Source: Alphaproteobacteria bacterium (GTDB taxonomy: Bacteria; Pseudomonadota; Alphaproteobacteria; JAVJVX01). From it: DNA of 64,000 nt. The translations under genes and the position numbers were made by a program. The DNA lies in assembly GCA_040220875.1 (NCBI GenBank), contig JAVJVX010000009.1, positions 124,001-188,000 of the forward strand. The letters are read 5' to 3'. Positions within the stretch are counted from its first letter, which is position 1, and every line of letters begins with the position of its first letter. The notes below the pieces were generated by a model. It was not told where the DNA came from. It saw only the letters and a program-made list of their open reading frames with translations, and did no database searches. Below, one piece after another: positions 9,059 to 17,470 of the stretch.

Positions 9059-9318
9059 GAAGACCCCGGCTCTTCGGGTCCGTCCCCCTTTTCCGAAGTC
9101 CCCGGGCGGTAACCGATCCGGTCCCAGCGCGGCGGCGTCGGTGCCGCTCCCTCGCCAGTCCTTTCGCGCTCCCGGGCGGCCTCCTCCTCACGGCGCTCAA
9201 GCCGGCGACCATAAAAATTGGCCCAGAGCCAGCCGGCCCAGCACAGAATGACGAAACCGCTGCCAAAAAGGAACCAGCGCAGTCCCGCCCCTTCGAGCGC
9301 AAAAAAATCGCTGTCCAT
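9055..9318 (-). CDS. Small membrane protein with basic cytoplasmic tail
   Basis: An 87-residue protein that I do not recognise. It starts MDSDFFALEGAGLRW, has one transmembrane segment (about residues 15-36, FLFGSGFVILCWAGWLW) and a charged tail rich in Arg and Glu. The ATG at 9318 is preferred to an upstream in-frame start because the membrane segment then lies near the N-terminus; GGACGACAGGGG precedes it. Its last 4 bp overlap the DUF924 start. Confidence 0.7.
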   Translation of the reverse strand: MDSDFFALEGAGLRWFLFGSGFVILCWAGWLWANFYGRRLERREEEAARERERTGEGAAPTPPRWDRIGYRPGTSEKGDGPEEPGSS

Positions 9319-9377
9319 CCCCTGTCGTCCTCCGGTTTGCCCGACCCGGCCATTTCCATCCTCGGGCATTCGATGTC

Positions 9378-11345
9378 TCAGCGATTGGCAGCCCAACTGT
9401 TGCGGGCGAGCCGTTCGATTTCCACGATCTCCTCGGCGGGTACGCTGGCCGGGTCGCCCTCCTCCAGCAGGTCGTAGTGGTAGAGGTAGAGGCGCGAGGC
9501 GAACTGGGTGAAAAGCAGAGACGATTCGCCGAACATCTCGCCCTTGCTCGCAGTGGAGACCTGCACGCCGTCGCCCAGATCCTGGCCGCTATCGTTGTTC
9601 GGATTGTAGAAGTAGACGCGCATCTGCCCCTCCGGATCCGGCGCCACGCGGTAAATCGCGATCGCGTGCCAGCCAACGAAGCGTGCGGCGCTGTCCGTCA
9701 TGGCAAGGCCAGCCGGCTGCGGATGGATCAGGGGCTGGTCGCCGTTATTATGCGGGTGGTAGGCGGCGTAGAATTCGCGCAAGAAATCCTCGTAGGCCGA
9801 CAGCTTGCCGGTCGCCACATCGACCGCCAGCCGGCAGCCGCGGCCGACCCACCAGCCATGCAACTCGGGATTGACCCAGCGGTGCGGATCACCCGGCCGG
9901 TCCGCGCACAATCGGCCCATCTCCACATAGATCCGGTCAAGATGCGGTACCAGCACGCTCGACACCGGATCGACGTCGGCCGGCGGGCGGTTCGCCATCC
10001 CGGCACCCAGCGCGCTGGACGAGATCGCCTGGCCCTCGAAATGCATCACTACCTCGTTGTCGCGCGCCGCCCAGCGAATCAGCTGCATCAGATAGTCGGG
10101 CACAATATGTGACCACATCGCCGTGGCCCGGGCCGCTTGGCAGGTCGGGTTGTTGCCCTGGCCGATGCCGAGCGGCTGGCCCAGCACGCTAAGCACACCT
10201 GCCAGCAGGTGTACCCGGGCCGGTTGCCCCGTGCCGAAGCGTATGGCGATGGTCTGCTCCGCCTCGGCACAGAGCGGCAGGGCCATCTGGCGCCACAGCG
10301 CGGGCGCCAGCGCGGGAACGTGGATGATGCCGCGTTCCAGCAGCATGGCCAGCCCGTAGATCGCCTGGCAGGTTTCGATGTGAATTGCCTCGCGGATCAG
10401 CGAGCGGAACAGGGTCTGATAGAAGTTCAGCCCGTCGATCCCGGTGCTGCTCAGGCCCAGGGTCGTGGCCAGCAGCTCGGGATTGGTCTCGTTAACGTGG
10501 CGCAGGAACACGGCATGGTAGGCTGAGACGAGGCCTGTGTCGTGCATCGCCCGGGCGAAGGCACGGGCCTCCTGCTGCAACAGCTTGGCGTCCATTGCCG
10601 CCACCCGCTCGCGGTAGAGGTCCAAACCCGGGTCCTCCCGACTGGCGTTGGTCGGCCGGAACAGGGCGCTGATCAGCCGGTCCGCGCCGAGGCTGCTCGC
10701 CCCGTCGACACCTTCGCCCTGGCCTTCGACCAGCCAAGCGGCGATCTGGGTCACCATGTCCTTGACCTCGGTCACCACGATCGGCCGCTGCGCCAGGATG
10801 CGCCAGATCTCCTCGATCAGCTTGCCGAAGATCTCCGAGTAACCGACATGCTCGACAAGGAAGCGGAACACGTTGTGCACCACCGGGCCGAGGTTTCCCG
10901 GCCGCAGGCGGTCAGCCTCGTTCATCTGGTCAAACAACAGGTCGAGGTTGAGCCCGACCGCCTGCGAAAGAAAATGCTGGGCCTGCTCGGCCGACAGCGA
11001 ATCGTGCAGGTAAATGCCGCGCGCCACTGCCAGCATGCGAAGCTGGCTCAGGCATTCCAGGGTGGTGGCGTACTGATCGCCCTCGCGCAGGGTCTTTGCG
11101 GAGATCGGCGCCTGCAGAATTTCCGGCTGAGCGTAGTCGCTGCCCCAGAAAATGCCGGCCTGTTCGAGCTCCTGCACACGCTCGTAGACCACCGCCACGC
11201 CGTCAGGAGTAGCCAGTAGCCGGCGCGCGGCGTCGAGCAGGCGGGCCGCGCCGGTCCATTTCGCGAAGTTGCGAGTCTCGCCCAGCCGGCTCGTCGCATT
11301 ATCCAGCTTCTCGCCGAGCTGTCTCAGCCGTTCGCTATCGGTCAT
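9378..11345 (-). CDS. Large uncharacterised protein with predicted papain-like C-terminal domain
   Basis: A 655-residue protein from MTDSERLRQL (ATG at 11345; an upstream in-frame start would add 30 low-complexity residues). Residues 1-380 look helical and match no family I know. The C-terminal part has a likely papain-fold active site: GIGQGNNPTCQAA places Gln396 six residues before Cys402, the papain Gln19/Cys25 spacing; FVGWHAIAIYRV gives His560; VYFYNPNNDSGQ gives Asn581 or nearby Asn/Asp. The H-A-x-A and FxPN context recalls C58 (YopT-like) and C39 peptidases. No signal peptide is visible. It lies 126 bp downstream of an ATP-grasp gene on the same strand. The catalytic assignment is inferred from motif order and spacing only; it could equally be a transglutaminase-like or amide-transfer enzyme. 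Confidence 0.85.
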   Translation of the reverse strand: MTDSERLRQLGEKLDNATSRLGETRNFAKWTGAARLLDAARRLLATPDGVAVVYERVQELEQAGIFWGSDYAQPEILQAPISAKTLREGDQYATTLECLSQLRMLAVARGIYLHDSLSAEQAQHFLSQAVGLNLDLLFDQMNEADRLRPGNLGPVVHNVFRFLVEHVGYSEIFGKLIEEIWRILAQRPIVVTEVKDMVTQIAAWLVEGQGEGVDGASSLGADRLISALFRPTNASREDPGLDLYRERVAAMDAKLLQQEARAFARAMHDTGLVSAYHAVFLRHVNETNPELLATTLGLSSTGIDGLNFYQTLFRSLIREAIHIETCQAIYGLAMLLERGIIHVPALAPALWRQMALPLCAEAEQTIAIRFGTGQPARVHLLAGVLSVLGQPLGIGQGNNPTCQAARATAMWSHIVPDYLMQLIRWAARDNEVVMHFEGQAISSSALGAGMANRPPADVDPVSSVLVPHLDRIYVEMGRLCADRPGDPHRWVNPELHGWWVGRGCRLAVDVATGKLSAYEDFLREFYAAYHPHNNGDQPLIHPQPAGLAMTDSAARFVGWHAIAIYRVAPDPEGQMRVYFYNPNNDSGQDLGDGVQVSTASKGEMFGESSLLFTQFASRLYLYHYDLLEEGDPASVPAEEIVEIERLARNSWAANR

Positions 11346-11471
11346 GCCCTCCAAGGCGCGCCCCTTGTGGCTCGGCGATGGTCGCAGGGTGCGGCACGCG
11401 GCCAGCCGGCCCGAGGTCGTGCCGGGTCCGTCCACCGCGTCCGGCCGCCGGCGGGGTCAGGCCCGCTAGGA

Positions 11472-12704
11472 TCAGACATAGAAATCCAGTTCTTCCTGAT
11501 GCTTCAGCAGGTCGCGCATCTTGTGCGGGTCGTCGCCATGGAAAAACACCAGCCCCCAATGCGTGCCGAAGGCGGATCGCTTGGTTACGATTTCCTCCAT
11601 GGGTTCGGTCAGTTCGTGATAATCGAAATAGGGGTGCTCCTCGGTTTCCTTTGGGATCTTCAATGCGCTGACGACGCGCCGCCGTGGATAAACACCGAAG
11701 GTGCCGGCGTGCCCGTTGGCGTCGACCACCTCGCGCGGGAAGAAGGCTTCGATCTCTTCCTCCGTCGTCTTCGGGTCAAAGCACAGAATCAGCGCCTGAT
11801 AGGCGTTGAAGCCATAGGCTCGCTCGATCAGCTCGAACGCCTTGAAGCCGGGCGGCCGGTAGGCGACCTCGCCGAAGTACATCTCGCCGTCACTGGTGAC
11901 GAAGAACTCCGGATGGATGAAGCCAAACTGGATGTCGAAGGTCTTCACCAGTCGCTCGACCTGCTGGGTGATGAGTTGGCGCCAGCTCTCCAGCTCGGGC
12001 GTCGCCGGCACGAACACCGAATAGCCCAGGGTGACGTATTCGGAAATGTTCAGGAACCGCACCTTACCGTTGAACACCCAGGCCTCGACCGCGAACTCCC
12101 ATCCGTCGAGATGGCTCTCCATCAGAATCGGGAACTCTTCGTCGGAGACGCTTTCGACGTCCTCCGGCGTGCGAATCACCCGGTGGCCGAGGCAGCCCGC
12201 CTTGTCGAACGCCTTGAGGTGGATCGGGTCGTTCAGGTCGCCGTCGAGCTTGAGCAGCGTCTGATTCACCCTTTTCAGGAAGCGCGTGATGTCCTCGCGA
12301 TCGTGGGCCTCCTCGAAAATTCCCACGCGCAGGCCGCCCAGCTGGGCACGGCGCTTCATCAGCGCCTTGTCTCGGAACAGCACAGCCTGCCCGTGCAGGC
12401 GCGGGCTGTCGAACAGAACGGCATTGATCGCCCCGGCCCATTCGACAGTCTCCTCGAACAGCGGGATCGCCACGTCGACGCCCTCGTTCTTGAGGCGCTC
12501 CGCAATCTCCATCGAACGCTCGTTCAGCCGGTCAAAATTCCAGTTGATGAACGGGATATTATGCTTGTTCGCATACTCCTCCGCCCAGTCCGGTGCGACG
12601 ACGACATAGCGCCTGTTGAAGCGGTCTGCGGCGTCGATCGCGCCCAGGCTCCAGCCAAGCAGCGCAACGTATCCTTTGGACGGGTCTTTGTCGGTCTGTT
12701 CCAT
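11472..12704 (-). CDS. ATP-grasp ligase
   Basis: A 410-residue enzyme starting MEQTDKDPSKGY at 12704, with GGAAGACGAG upstream; longer in-frame starts add an Arg-rich, improbable leader. The N-terminal Rossmann-like pre-grasp domain is YVALLGWSLGAIDAADRF. ATP-grasp features follow: a Lys-containing strand (HLKAFDKAGCLG), the ExxxxGxEFAVE strand (MESHLDGWEFAVEAWV), and the metal-binding HPEFF and GEVAYRPPG, the last in place of the usual E-x-N/R. This resembles the carnosine-synthase/D-Ala-ligase-like ATP-grasp group, which joins a carboxylate to an amine via an acyl phosphate. The substrate is unknown. The gene precedes the papain-like protein and probably shares its transcript. Confidence 0.9.
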   Translation of the reverse strand: MEQTDKDPSKGYVALLGWSLGAIDAADRFNRRYVVVAPDWAEEYANKHNIPFINWNFDRLNERSMEIAERLKNEGVDVAIPLFEETVEWAGAINAVLFDSPRLHGQAVLFRDKALMKRRAQLGGLRVGIFEEAHDREDITRFLKRVNQTLLKLDGDLNDPIHLKAFDKAGCLGHRVIRTPEDVESVSDEEFPILMESHLDGWEFAVEAWVFNGKVRFLNISEYVTLGYSVFVPATPELESWRQLITQQVERLVKTFDIQFGFIHPEFFVTSDGEMYFGEVAYRPPGFKAFELIERAYGFNAYQALILCFDPKTTEEEIEAFFPREVVDANGHAGTFGVYPRRRVVSALKIPKETEEHPYFDYHELTEPMEEIVTKRSAFGTHWGLVFFHGDDPHKMRDLLKHQEELDFYV

Positions 12705-12961
12705 GGGGCTCGTCTTCCGTTCGATTTGGATCCTCGCAGGCGCGTCCATCGGATTTTCATCCGACGGACGAAGATCCGAAGATCGCGCACGGTCTGCCAC
12801 ACGATATAACGGGCGGTACGGTTTTGCAAAAATGCGCCCCCGGCGATGACCGCGTTTGGCTGACGTATCACGGACGGAGCGGGGCTTCCGGGCTGTCGGC
12901 GCCGTCAATGTTTCAGCCGCACCTCGCGTGTCAATCCGGATCAGCCCAGATCACCGAAACG

Positions 12962-13000
12962 GTTGATCGCCAACGTTGATCGCCAACGTTGATCGCCAAT
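12962..13000. repeat. Tandem repeat, 13-bp unit, three copies
   Basis: GTTGATCGCCAAC at 12962-12974 and 12975-12987, then GTTGATCGCCAAT at 12988-13000. The copies are head to tail without spacers. It lies upstream of the ATP-grasp gene. It could be a regulatory iteron but is more simply a local duplication. Confidence 0.85.
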
Positions 13001-13140
13001 ACCGGGCGCCATGGTCCTCTTTTGACCTGAGCGAAGATCCCAAGAAGTCCTGTTTCAGGGGGCGCGCAAACTTGAGCCGCAGCAGGCGGGGCTGCGCTTT
13101 CGCCGTCGCGTTCGCCGTCGGGTCCCCGCGGCATTCTCGT

Positions 13141-13179
13141 GAACCCTTTGTCCCGGCCCGCGAACCCTTTGTCCCGGCC
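13141..13179. repeat. Tandem repeat, 21-bp unit, about 1.9 copies
   Basis: GAACCCTTTGTCCCGGCC at 13141-13158 and again at 13162-13179, separated by CGC, giving a 21-bp period. It lies in the same non-coding region as the 13-bp triplicate. Confidence 0.8.
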
Positions 13180-13335
13180 GAAAATCACGCGCGCGGGCCG
13201 TGCCGCGGCCGGCTTCAAACGGGAAAGGTGGAATCATACTTTTTTCGCGGAGTTCAGGGGGTTTTTAACCTTTCCCGCTAGATTCGTAGACCCTCCGGCG
13301 GGAGGCTCCCTGTAACCGACCATCAGGCACCCGAT

Positions 13336-14202
13336 ATGCGCTGGCCAACAACATCTGGTTTCCGGTTTCCGCCTTTCTACCGGGCCGTCCGTCTGCTTCT
13401 GGCAGCGTGTGCGGTGCTGGCGGCGGCCCCGCAGGCCGTTGGCGCGGGCGATCTGGAAAAAGCCCGGGCCGATTATGCAGCGGCCGATTTCACCGCTGCC
13501 CTCGAGGCTTTTCGCCGGCTTGGCGCCTTTCAGGAGACCGCCGAGGCCCAGTTCATGGCCGGCGAGATGACCCGATTGGGCCTGGGCACGGAACCCGACC
13601 GGATTCAGGCCGCCGAATGGTATCGGCGGGCGGCCCTTCTCGGCCACGGAAACGCCCAATTCGCGCTCGGCCGGTTGCTGGTCGAACACCCGGATTTGTC
13701 TCAGGCACCCGGCGAAGCGATGAAGTGGCTTCGCAATTCCTTTTCACAAAATATTGCCGATGCAGGATTTTTTATAGGATTTCTTTATGAGAAAGGGCGG
13801 CATGTCATCGCCGATCCCCAGAGAGCAGTGCGTTGGTATGAGCGCGCCGCAGAAAACGGCAGCAATGCTGCCCGATTTCGTCTGGCTGAAATGAGTTTCA
13901 AGGGGGACGGCATGGCCCAGAACTATGGCCGGGCCCTCGATCTGATCAAGGCGGCCGCTGAATCCGGGCACGCTCCGGCTCAACTGGCGCTGGCCCGGCT
14001 TTACCGGACCGGCCTCCCCGGCCGACCCGAACTGCACGCCAACCCGATCTGGGCCTATTTCTGGGCCAATCTGGCGGCGGCCGCGGGAGAACCCGACGCC
14101 GTGACGCTTCGCGATGAACTCGCCGAGCGTCTTGCCCCCACCCAGCTGGCCAGCGCCCAGGAGCGCGCCGCTGCCTGGCGGGCGGAGAACCTTCCTGACT
14201 GA
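13336..14202 (+). CDS. Secreted Sel1-repeat protein
   Basis: A 288-residue protein with an N-terminal signal peptide (hydrophobic residues about 18-33, cleavage after VGA at 37). Sel1-like (SLR) repeats follow: AEAQFMAGEMTRLGLGTEPD, AAEWYRRAALLGHGNAQFAL, RAVRWYERAAENGSNAARFR and RALDLIKAAAESGHAPAQLA. SLR arrays form alpha-solenoids that scaffold protein complexes, here in the periplasm. The C-terminal NPIWAYFWANLAAAAG resembles the terminal capping repeat of exported SLR proteins. Partner unknown. Confidence 0.9.
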   Translation: MRWPTTSGFRFPPFYRAVRLLLAACAVLAAAPQAVGAGDLEKARADYAAADFTAALEAFRRLGAFQETAEAQFMAGEMTRLGLGTEPDRIQAAEWYRRAALLGHGNAQFALGRLLVEHPDLSQAPGEAMKWLRNSFSQNIADAGFFIGFLYEKGRHVIADPQRAVRWYERAAENGSNAARFRLAEMSFKGDGMAQNYGRALDLIKAAAESGHAPAQLALARLYRTGLPGRPELHANPIWAYFWANLAAAAGEPDAVTLRDELAERLAPTQLASAQERAAAWRAENLPD

Positions 14203-14346
14203 GTCCGGTCCCGAGCCCAACCCGGCGTAAAGTCGTGGCTTATCCCGCGATCGTCGCTTGACGGTAGGGGCGAGCCCGCCTATCGCAGGTCCTGGATTTG
14301 CCCGCCCGCTTTCGCCGCGGGCGCGCCGCAAACCGGAGGTTCTGTA

Positions 14347-14964
14347 ATGGGTGAAGACGATATTGAGCTTCTCGGCAAGGAAACCTGCTTTCGGGGATAT
14401 TTCCGGATCGACCGGTACCGCTTTCGCCATCGTCGCTTCGATCATGGCTGGACCGGAGAGTTTTCGCGGGAGGTATTCGAGCGCGGCCATGCCGTCGCCG
14501 TTCTTCCCTACGATCCGGAGCGGGACAGCGTGGTGCTCGTGGAGCAGTTCCGCGCCGGTGCCTACGCGGCCGGCTGGCACCCCTGGCTGCTGGAAGCCAT
14601 CGCCGGGATCATGGAGGCGGACGAGACGCCGGAAGCGGTCGCCCGGCGCGAAGCCCGGGAAGAGGCAAACCTGACCCTCGGCCGTCTCATCCCCATCACG
14701 CGCTACCTGGTCAGTCCGGGTGGCACGTCGGAAACCTGCTCACTCTTCTGTGCACCCGTGGATGCGGGCCAGGCCGGGGCCGTCCATGGCGGGGTACATG
14801 GTCAGGATGGCGAAAACGAACACATCAAGGTCCATGTCATGTCCCGCGGGACCGCATACGAGATGGTGGAAAAAGGTGAAATCGCCAACGCCATGACGAT
14901 CGTCGCGCTGCAATGGCTGCAAATAAACCGCGGACGCATCACCATGGCTGAGACGGCGATCTGA
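14347..14964 (+). CDS. Nudix hydrolase, ADP-ribose pyrophosphatase-like
   Basis: A 205-residue cytoplasmic enzyme. The Nudix box spans residues 87-109: G-x5-E-x7-REAREEAN, with Asn where Gly is usual near its end. The preceding FERGHAVAVLPYDPERDSVV and VEQFRAGAYAAG are typical of the NudF/TrgB branch that splits ADP-ribose to AMP and ribose 5-phosphate. GGAGG lies just before the ATG. Length is normal. Other nucleoside diphosphate sugars are possible substrates. Confidence 0.92.
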   Translation: MGEDDIELLGKETCFRGYFRIDRYRFRHRRFDHGWTGEFSREVFERGHAVAVLPYDPERDSVVLVEQFRAGAYAAGWHPWLLEAIAGIMEADETPEAVARREAREEANLTLGRLIPITRYLVSPGGTSETCSLFCAPVDAGQAGAVHGGVHGQDGENEHIKVHVMSRGTAYEMVEKGEIANAMTIVALQWLQINRGRITMAETAI

Positions 14965-15044
14965 TTCTATACTTCTTCTCGACTTCCTCTCCGGCCGCAA
15001 AGCCGGTCGGGAAGGCTGACAATGAGCAAAAGGGGATTGCCGAC

Positions 15045-16535
15045 ATGGCCCGAACGAAAACAACGGATTTCAACGTTAACGAGGCCACGGTAGCCAAGCT
15101 CCAAAGCGCCATGGCGGCCGGAAAGGTAACCTCGGCCCGGTTGACGCGGATCTACCTCGATCGCATCCACAAATACAGCGACGCAAGCAACAAGTCGGGA
15201 TTGAAGCTCAATCTGGTGCGGGAGACCGACCCGGACGCGCTCAAGAACGCGGAGGCGATGGACCGCGAGCGCAAGACCAGGGGACCACGCGGCCCCCTCC
15301 ACGGCATTCCTGTCCTGATCAAGGATAATATGGGGACCGGCGACAAGATGCGCACGACGGTCGGCGTCAAGGCGCTGGAGAACCTGAAAACGCCCTTCGA
15401 CGCCTTCATCGTCAAACGGTTGCGCGAGGAGGGTGCTGTCATTCTGGGCAAAGGCAACGTGCCCGATTTCTGTGATTACATGTCGTCCGTCATGCCCTCG
15501 GGTTTCAGCGCCGTGGGTGGCATTCTCAATAACCCCTACACGGGCGAGGAATATCAGCGTGGCGGCGGCTCCGGTACCGGCGTCGCCGGGTCCATCGCGG
15601 CCAATCTGGCCGCCATCGGGGTCGGATCCGAGACGCAGAATTCCATTCAGGCACCGGCCTGCAATTCCAATATCGTCGGCATCAAGCCCACGGTCGGTCT
15701 GTGGAGTCGGGCCGGAATCGTGCCGCTCGCCATCAATCAGGACACGGCCGGCCCCATGACCCGGACCGTTCGGGATGCTGCCCTTCTGCTGGGTCTCCTC
15801 GCCGGGCCGGATTTCGATGACCTGACGACTTTGCAGGGGCTCGGCCATTTTCACGATGACTACACCCAGTTCTGCCAGCCGGATGGGCTGATCGGCAAAC
15901 GAATCGGCATCGCGCGCGGGGTCTTTTTCGAACGCGAGAATCTGGCCGATCATTATCCGGTGATCGAACAGGCGCTTCTCAAGCTGCACGAAGCCGGGGC
16001 CGTGATTGTCGACCCGGCCCCCATCCCGACGGACCGTTTCGTCGATCCGATGCCGTCGCGGGTTTTTCGGACGGATTTCAAGGCCGCCTTCAACAATTTC
16101 CTCAAATCGGTTCCGGACGCCCCCGTGAAAACCATGGCCGATGTCGTCGCCTTCAACAGGAAGCACGGCGAGAAGGTCGTTCCCTATGGCATGGATCTGC
16201 TTGAGGCTGCCGAGGCGACCGCCGGCGACTGGTCGGAACCGGAGTATCATTTCGACCGGGCCCGTGACATTCGCCTGTCGCGCGAGGAAGGGATCGATGC
16301 CTGCCTCGAGGCCCATCAGCTCGATGCCATACTCTGTCCCATGGACCGAGGCGCGAAGCTGACCGGCAAGGCCGGATATCCGGCGGTCAGCCTGCCTTGC
16401 GGCTTCACCAAGGGGGGCTTGCCTGTCGGCATCAGCTTTATTGGCACCGCCTGGAGCGAACCGACACTGATCAAGATCGCTTACGGCGCCGAACAGGCGC
16501 TGAAGGCCCGGCGCAAACCCAAACTTACGCCATGA
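15045..16535 (+). CDS. Amidase (amidase signature family)
   Basis: A 496-residue amidase-signature enzyme. The Ser-cisSer-Lys triad can be placed: Lys93 in PVLIKDN, Ser176 in RGGGSGTG and Ser200 in SETQNSIQAPA. The 24-residue gap between the serines equals that of FAAH. The glycine-rich core continues NIVGIKPTVGLWSRAGIVPL. Ile follows the nucleophile as in the family, but the preceding TDTGG is replaced by ETQN. Substrate unknown; relatives hydrolyse aliphatic or aryl amides, and Glu-tRNA amidotransferase GatA is less likely without GatB/C. The stop codon overlaps the sulfurtransferase start (ATGA). Confidence 0.93.
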   Translation: MARTKTTDFNVNEATVAKLQSAMAAGKVTSARLTRIYLDRIHKYSDASNKSGLKLNLVRETDPDALKNAEAMDRERKTRGPRGPLHGIPVLIKDNMGTGDKMRTTVGVKALENLKTPFDAFIVKRLREEGAVILGKGNVPDFCDYMSSVMPSGFSAVGGILNNPYTGEEYQRGGGSGTGVAGSIAANLAAIGVGSETQNSIQAPACNSNIVGIKPTVGLWSRAGIVPLAINQDTAGPMTRTVRDAALLLGLLAGPDFDDLTTLQGLGHFHDDYTQFCQPDGLIGKRIGIARGVFFERENLADHYPVIEQALLKLHEAGAVIVDPAPIPTDRFVDPMPSRVFRTDFKAAFNNFLKSVPDAPVKTMADVVAFNRKHGEKVVPYGMDLLEAAEATAGDWSEPEYHFDRARDIRLSREEGIDACLEAHQLDAILCPMDRGAKLTGKAGYPAVSLPCGFTKGGLPVGISFIGTAWSEPTLIKIAYGAEQALKARRKPKLTP

Positions 16536-17437
16536 CCCGGACGAAAACTGTCATGAACGCCGATCCTTCATCCGCCCTTGTCACCGTTCACTGGCTGGCC
16601 GAGCACCTGGACGATCCGGATCTTCGCGTGCTGGACGGCTCCTGGTATCTGCCGATGCAGGCACGTGACCCGGAAGCCGAATTCCTGAGCGGGCATATCC
16701 CGGGCGCCCGGCGTTTCGATATCGACCGGATCAGCGACTCGGACAATCCCCTTCCCCATATGCTGCCGGGTGAAGCGGATTTCGAGGCGGCGGTCAACGA
16801 GCTTGGAATCGGCGCAGCCGACACCGTCGTGATTTATGACGGGATCGGCCTGTTCAGCGCCCCCCGGGTGTGGTGGATGTTTCGGGTCTTCGGCCACGAC
16901 CGGGTGCATGTTCTGGCCGGTGGCCTGCCGGCCTGGAAAGAACATGCCGGCAAGCTGGAAAGCGGCCCGGAGGCCGCAAGGGAGGCGACGTCACAGCCCC
17001 CCTTCAGGGCGCGCCGGCGCGATGATCTGGTTTGCCTCAAGGAGGATATGGCGCGCATGCGGACAGACGGGTCGCTCGCGATTTTGGATGCGCGGGCGCC
17101 GGGGCGGTTTGAGGGACGCGAGCCGGAACTCCGCCCCGGTGTGCGCCAGGGCCATATCCCTGGCAGCCTGAACCTCCCCTATTCCGAGATCGTGAGCGCG
17201 GACGGCGCCAATTTCGCCCCGACCGAGACCATCGCCGCGCGGCTTCGCGCGCGAAATGTGGACATGAGGCGTCCGATCGTGACGACCTGCGGGTCCGGGG
17301 TCAGCGCCTGTATTCTGGCGCTCGGTCTCTTTGAGATGGGCAAACCGGACGTGGCCGTCTATGACGGGTCGTGGACCGAATGGGGGAGCGACCCTGCCCT
17401 TCCCGTGAAAACCGGGCCGGCATCCGCAAAATCCTGA
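16532..17437 (+). CDS. sseA: 3-mercaptopyruvate sulfurtransferase
   Basis: A 301-residue protein with two rhodanese domains. The N-terminal inactive one contains DGSWYLPMQARDPEAEFLSG and HIPGARRFDID; the C-terminal one contains ARAPGRFEG and the active-site loop TTCGSGVSACILALGL. CGSGV at the active site is typical of mercaptopyruvate rather than thiosulfate sulfurtransferases. It transfers sulfane sulfur from 3-mercaptopyruvate. The ATG at 16532 overlaps the amidase stop; MNADPSS 21 bp downstream is an alternative start. Next comes a cystathionine beta-lyase gene, giving a small cysteine/sulfur group. Confidence 0.94.
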   Translation: MTRTKTVMNADPSSALVTVHWLAEHLDDPDLRVLDGSWYLPMQARDPEAEFLSGHIPGARRFDIDRISDSDNPLPHMLPGEADFEAAVNELGIGAADTVVIYDGIGLFSAPRVWWMFRVFGHDRVHVLAGGLPAWKEHAGKLESGPEAAREATSQPPFRARRRDDLVCLKEDMARMRTDGSLAILDARAPGRFEGREPELRPGVRQGHIPGSLNLPYSEIVSADGANFAPTETIAARLRARNVDMRRPIVTTCGSGVSACILALGLFEMGKPDVAVYDGSWTEWGSDPALPVKTGPASAKS

Positions 17438-17450
17438 ATTATCTTTCCCG

Positions 17451-17470
17451 CCAGGGGCACCCAGGGGCAC
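17451..17470. repeat. Ten-bp direct repeat at the metC ribosome-binding site
   Basis: CCAGGGGCAC occurs twice head to tail directly before the metC ATG, duplicating the AGGGG ribosome-binding sequence. The second copy is at the better distance from the start. Confidence 0.7.

Larger units (their letters stand above)
12705..13335. other. Intergenic region with short tandem repeats, no gene seen
   Basis: About 630 bp between the divergent ATP-grasp and Sel1-repeat genes. It holds two small tandem repeats (12962-13000 and 13141-13179) and should contain both promoters, but I see no clear sigma-factor motif. Reading frames here are Arg/Pro/Ala-rich translations of GC-rich DNA and are not called. 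The ATP-grasp gene could start up to 204 bp further upstream. Confidence 0.55.

Noticed and set aside
7196-9112. Plus-strand open frame of 638 codons
   Set aside because: It is antisense to the MBL-fold and DUF924 genes, both with clear motifs; GC-rich DNA gives long antisense frames.
11367-12809. Plus-strand open frame of 480 codons
   Set aside because: Exact antisense of the ATP-grasp gene, which has recognisable motifs.
12962-13179. Possible CRISPR or iteron array
   Set aside because: Units are 13 and 21 bp, head to tail, without spacers; no cas or replication genes nearby.
12931-13218. Minus-strand 95-codon frame upstream of the ATP-grasp gene
   Set aside because: Encodes the tandem repeats (RDKGFAGRDKGF); no ribosome-binding site and no recognisable domain.
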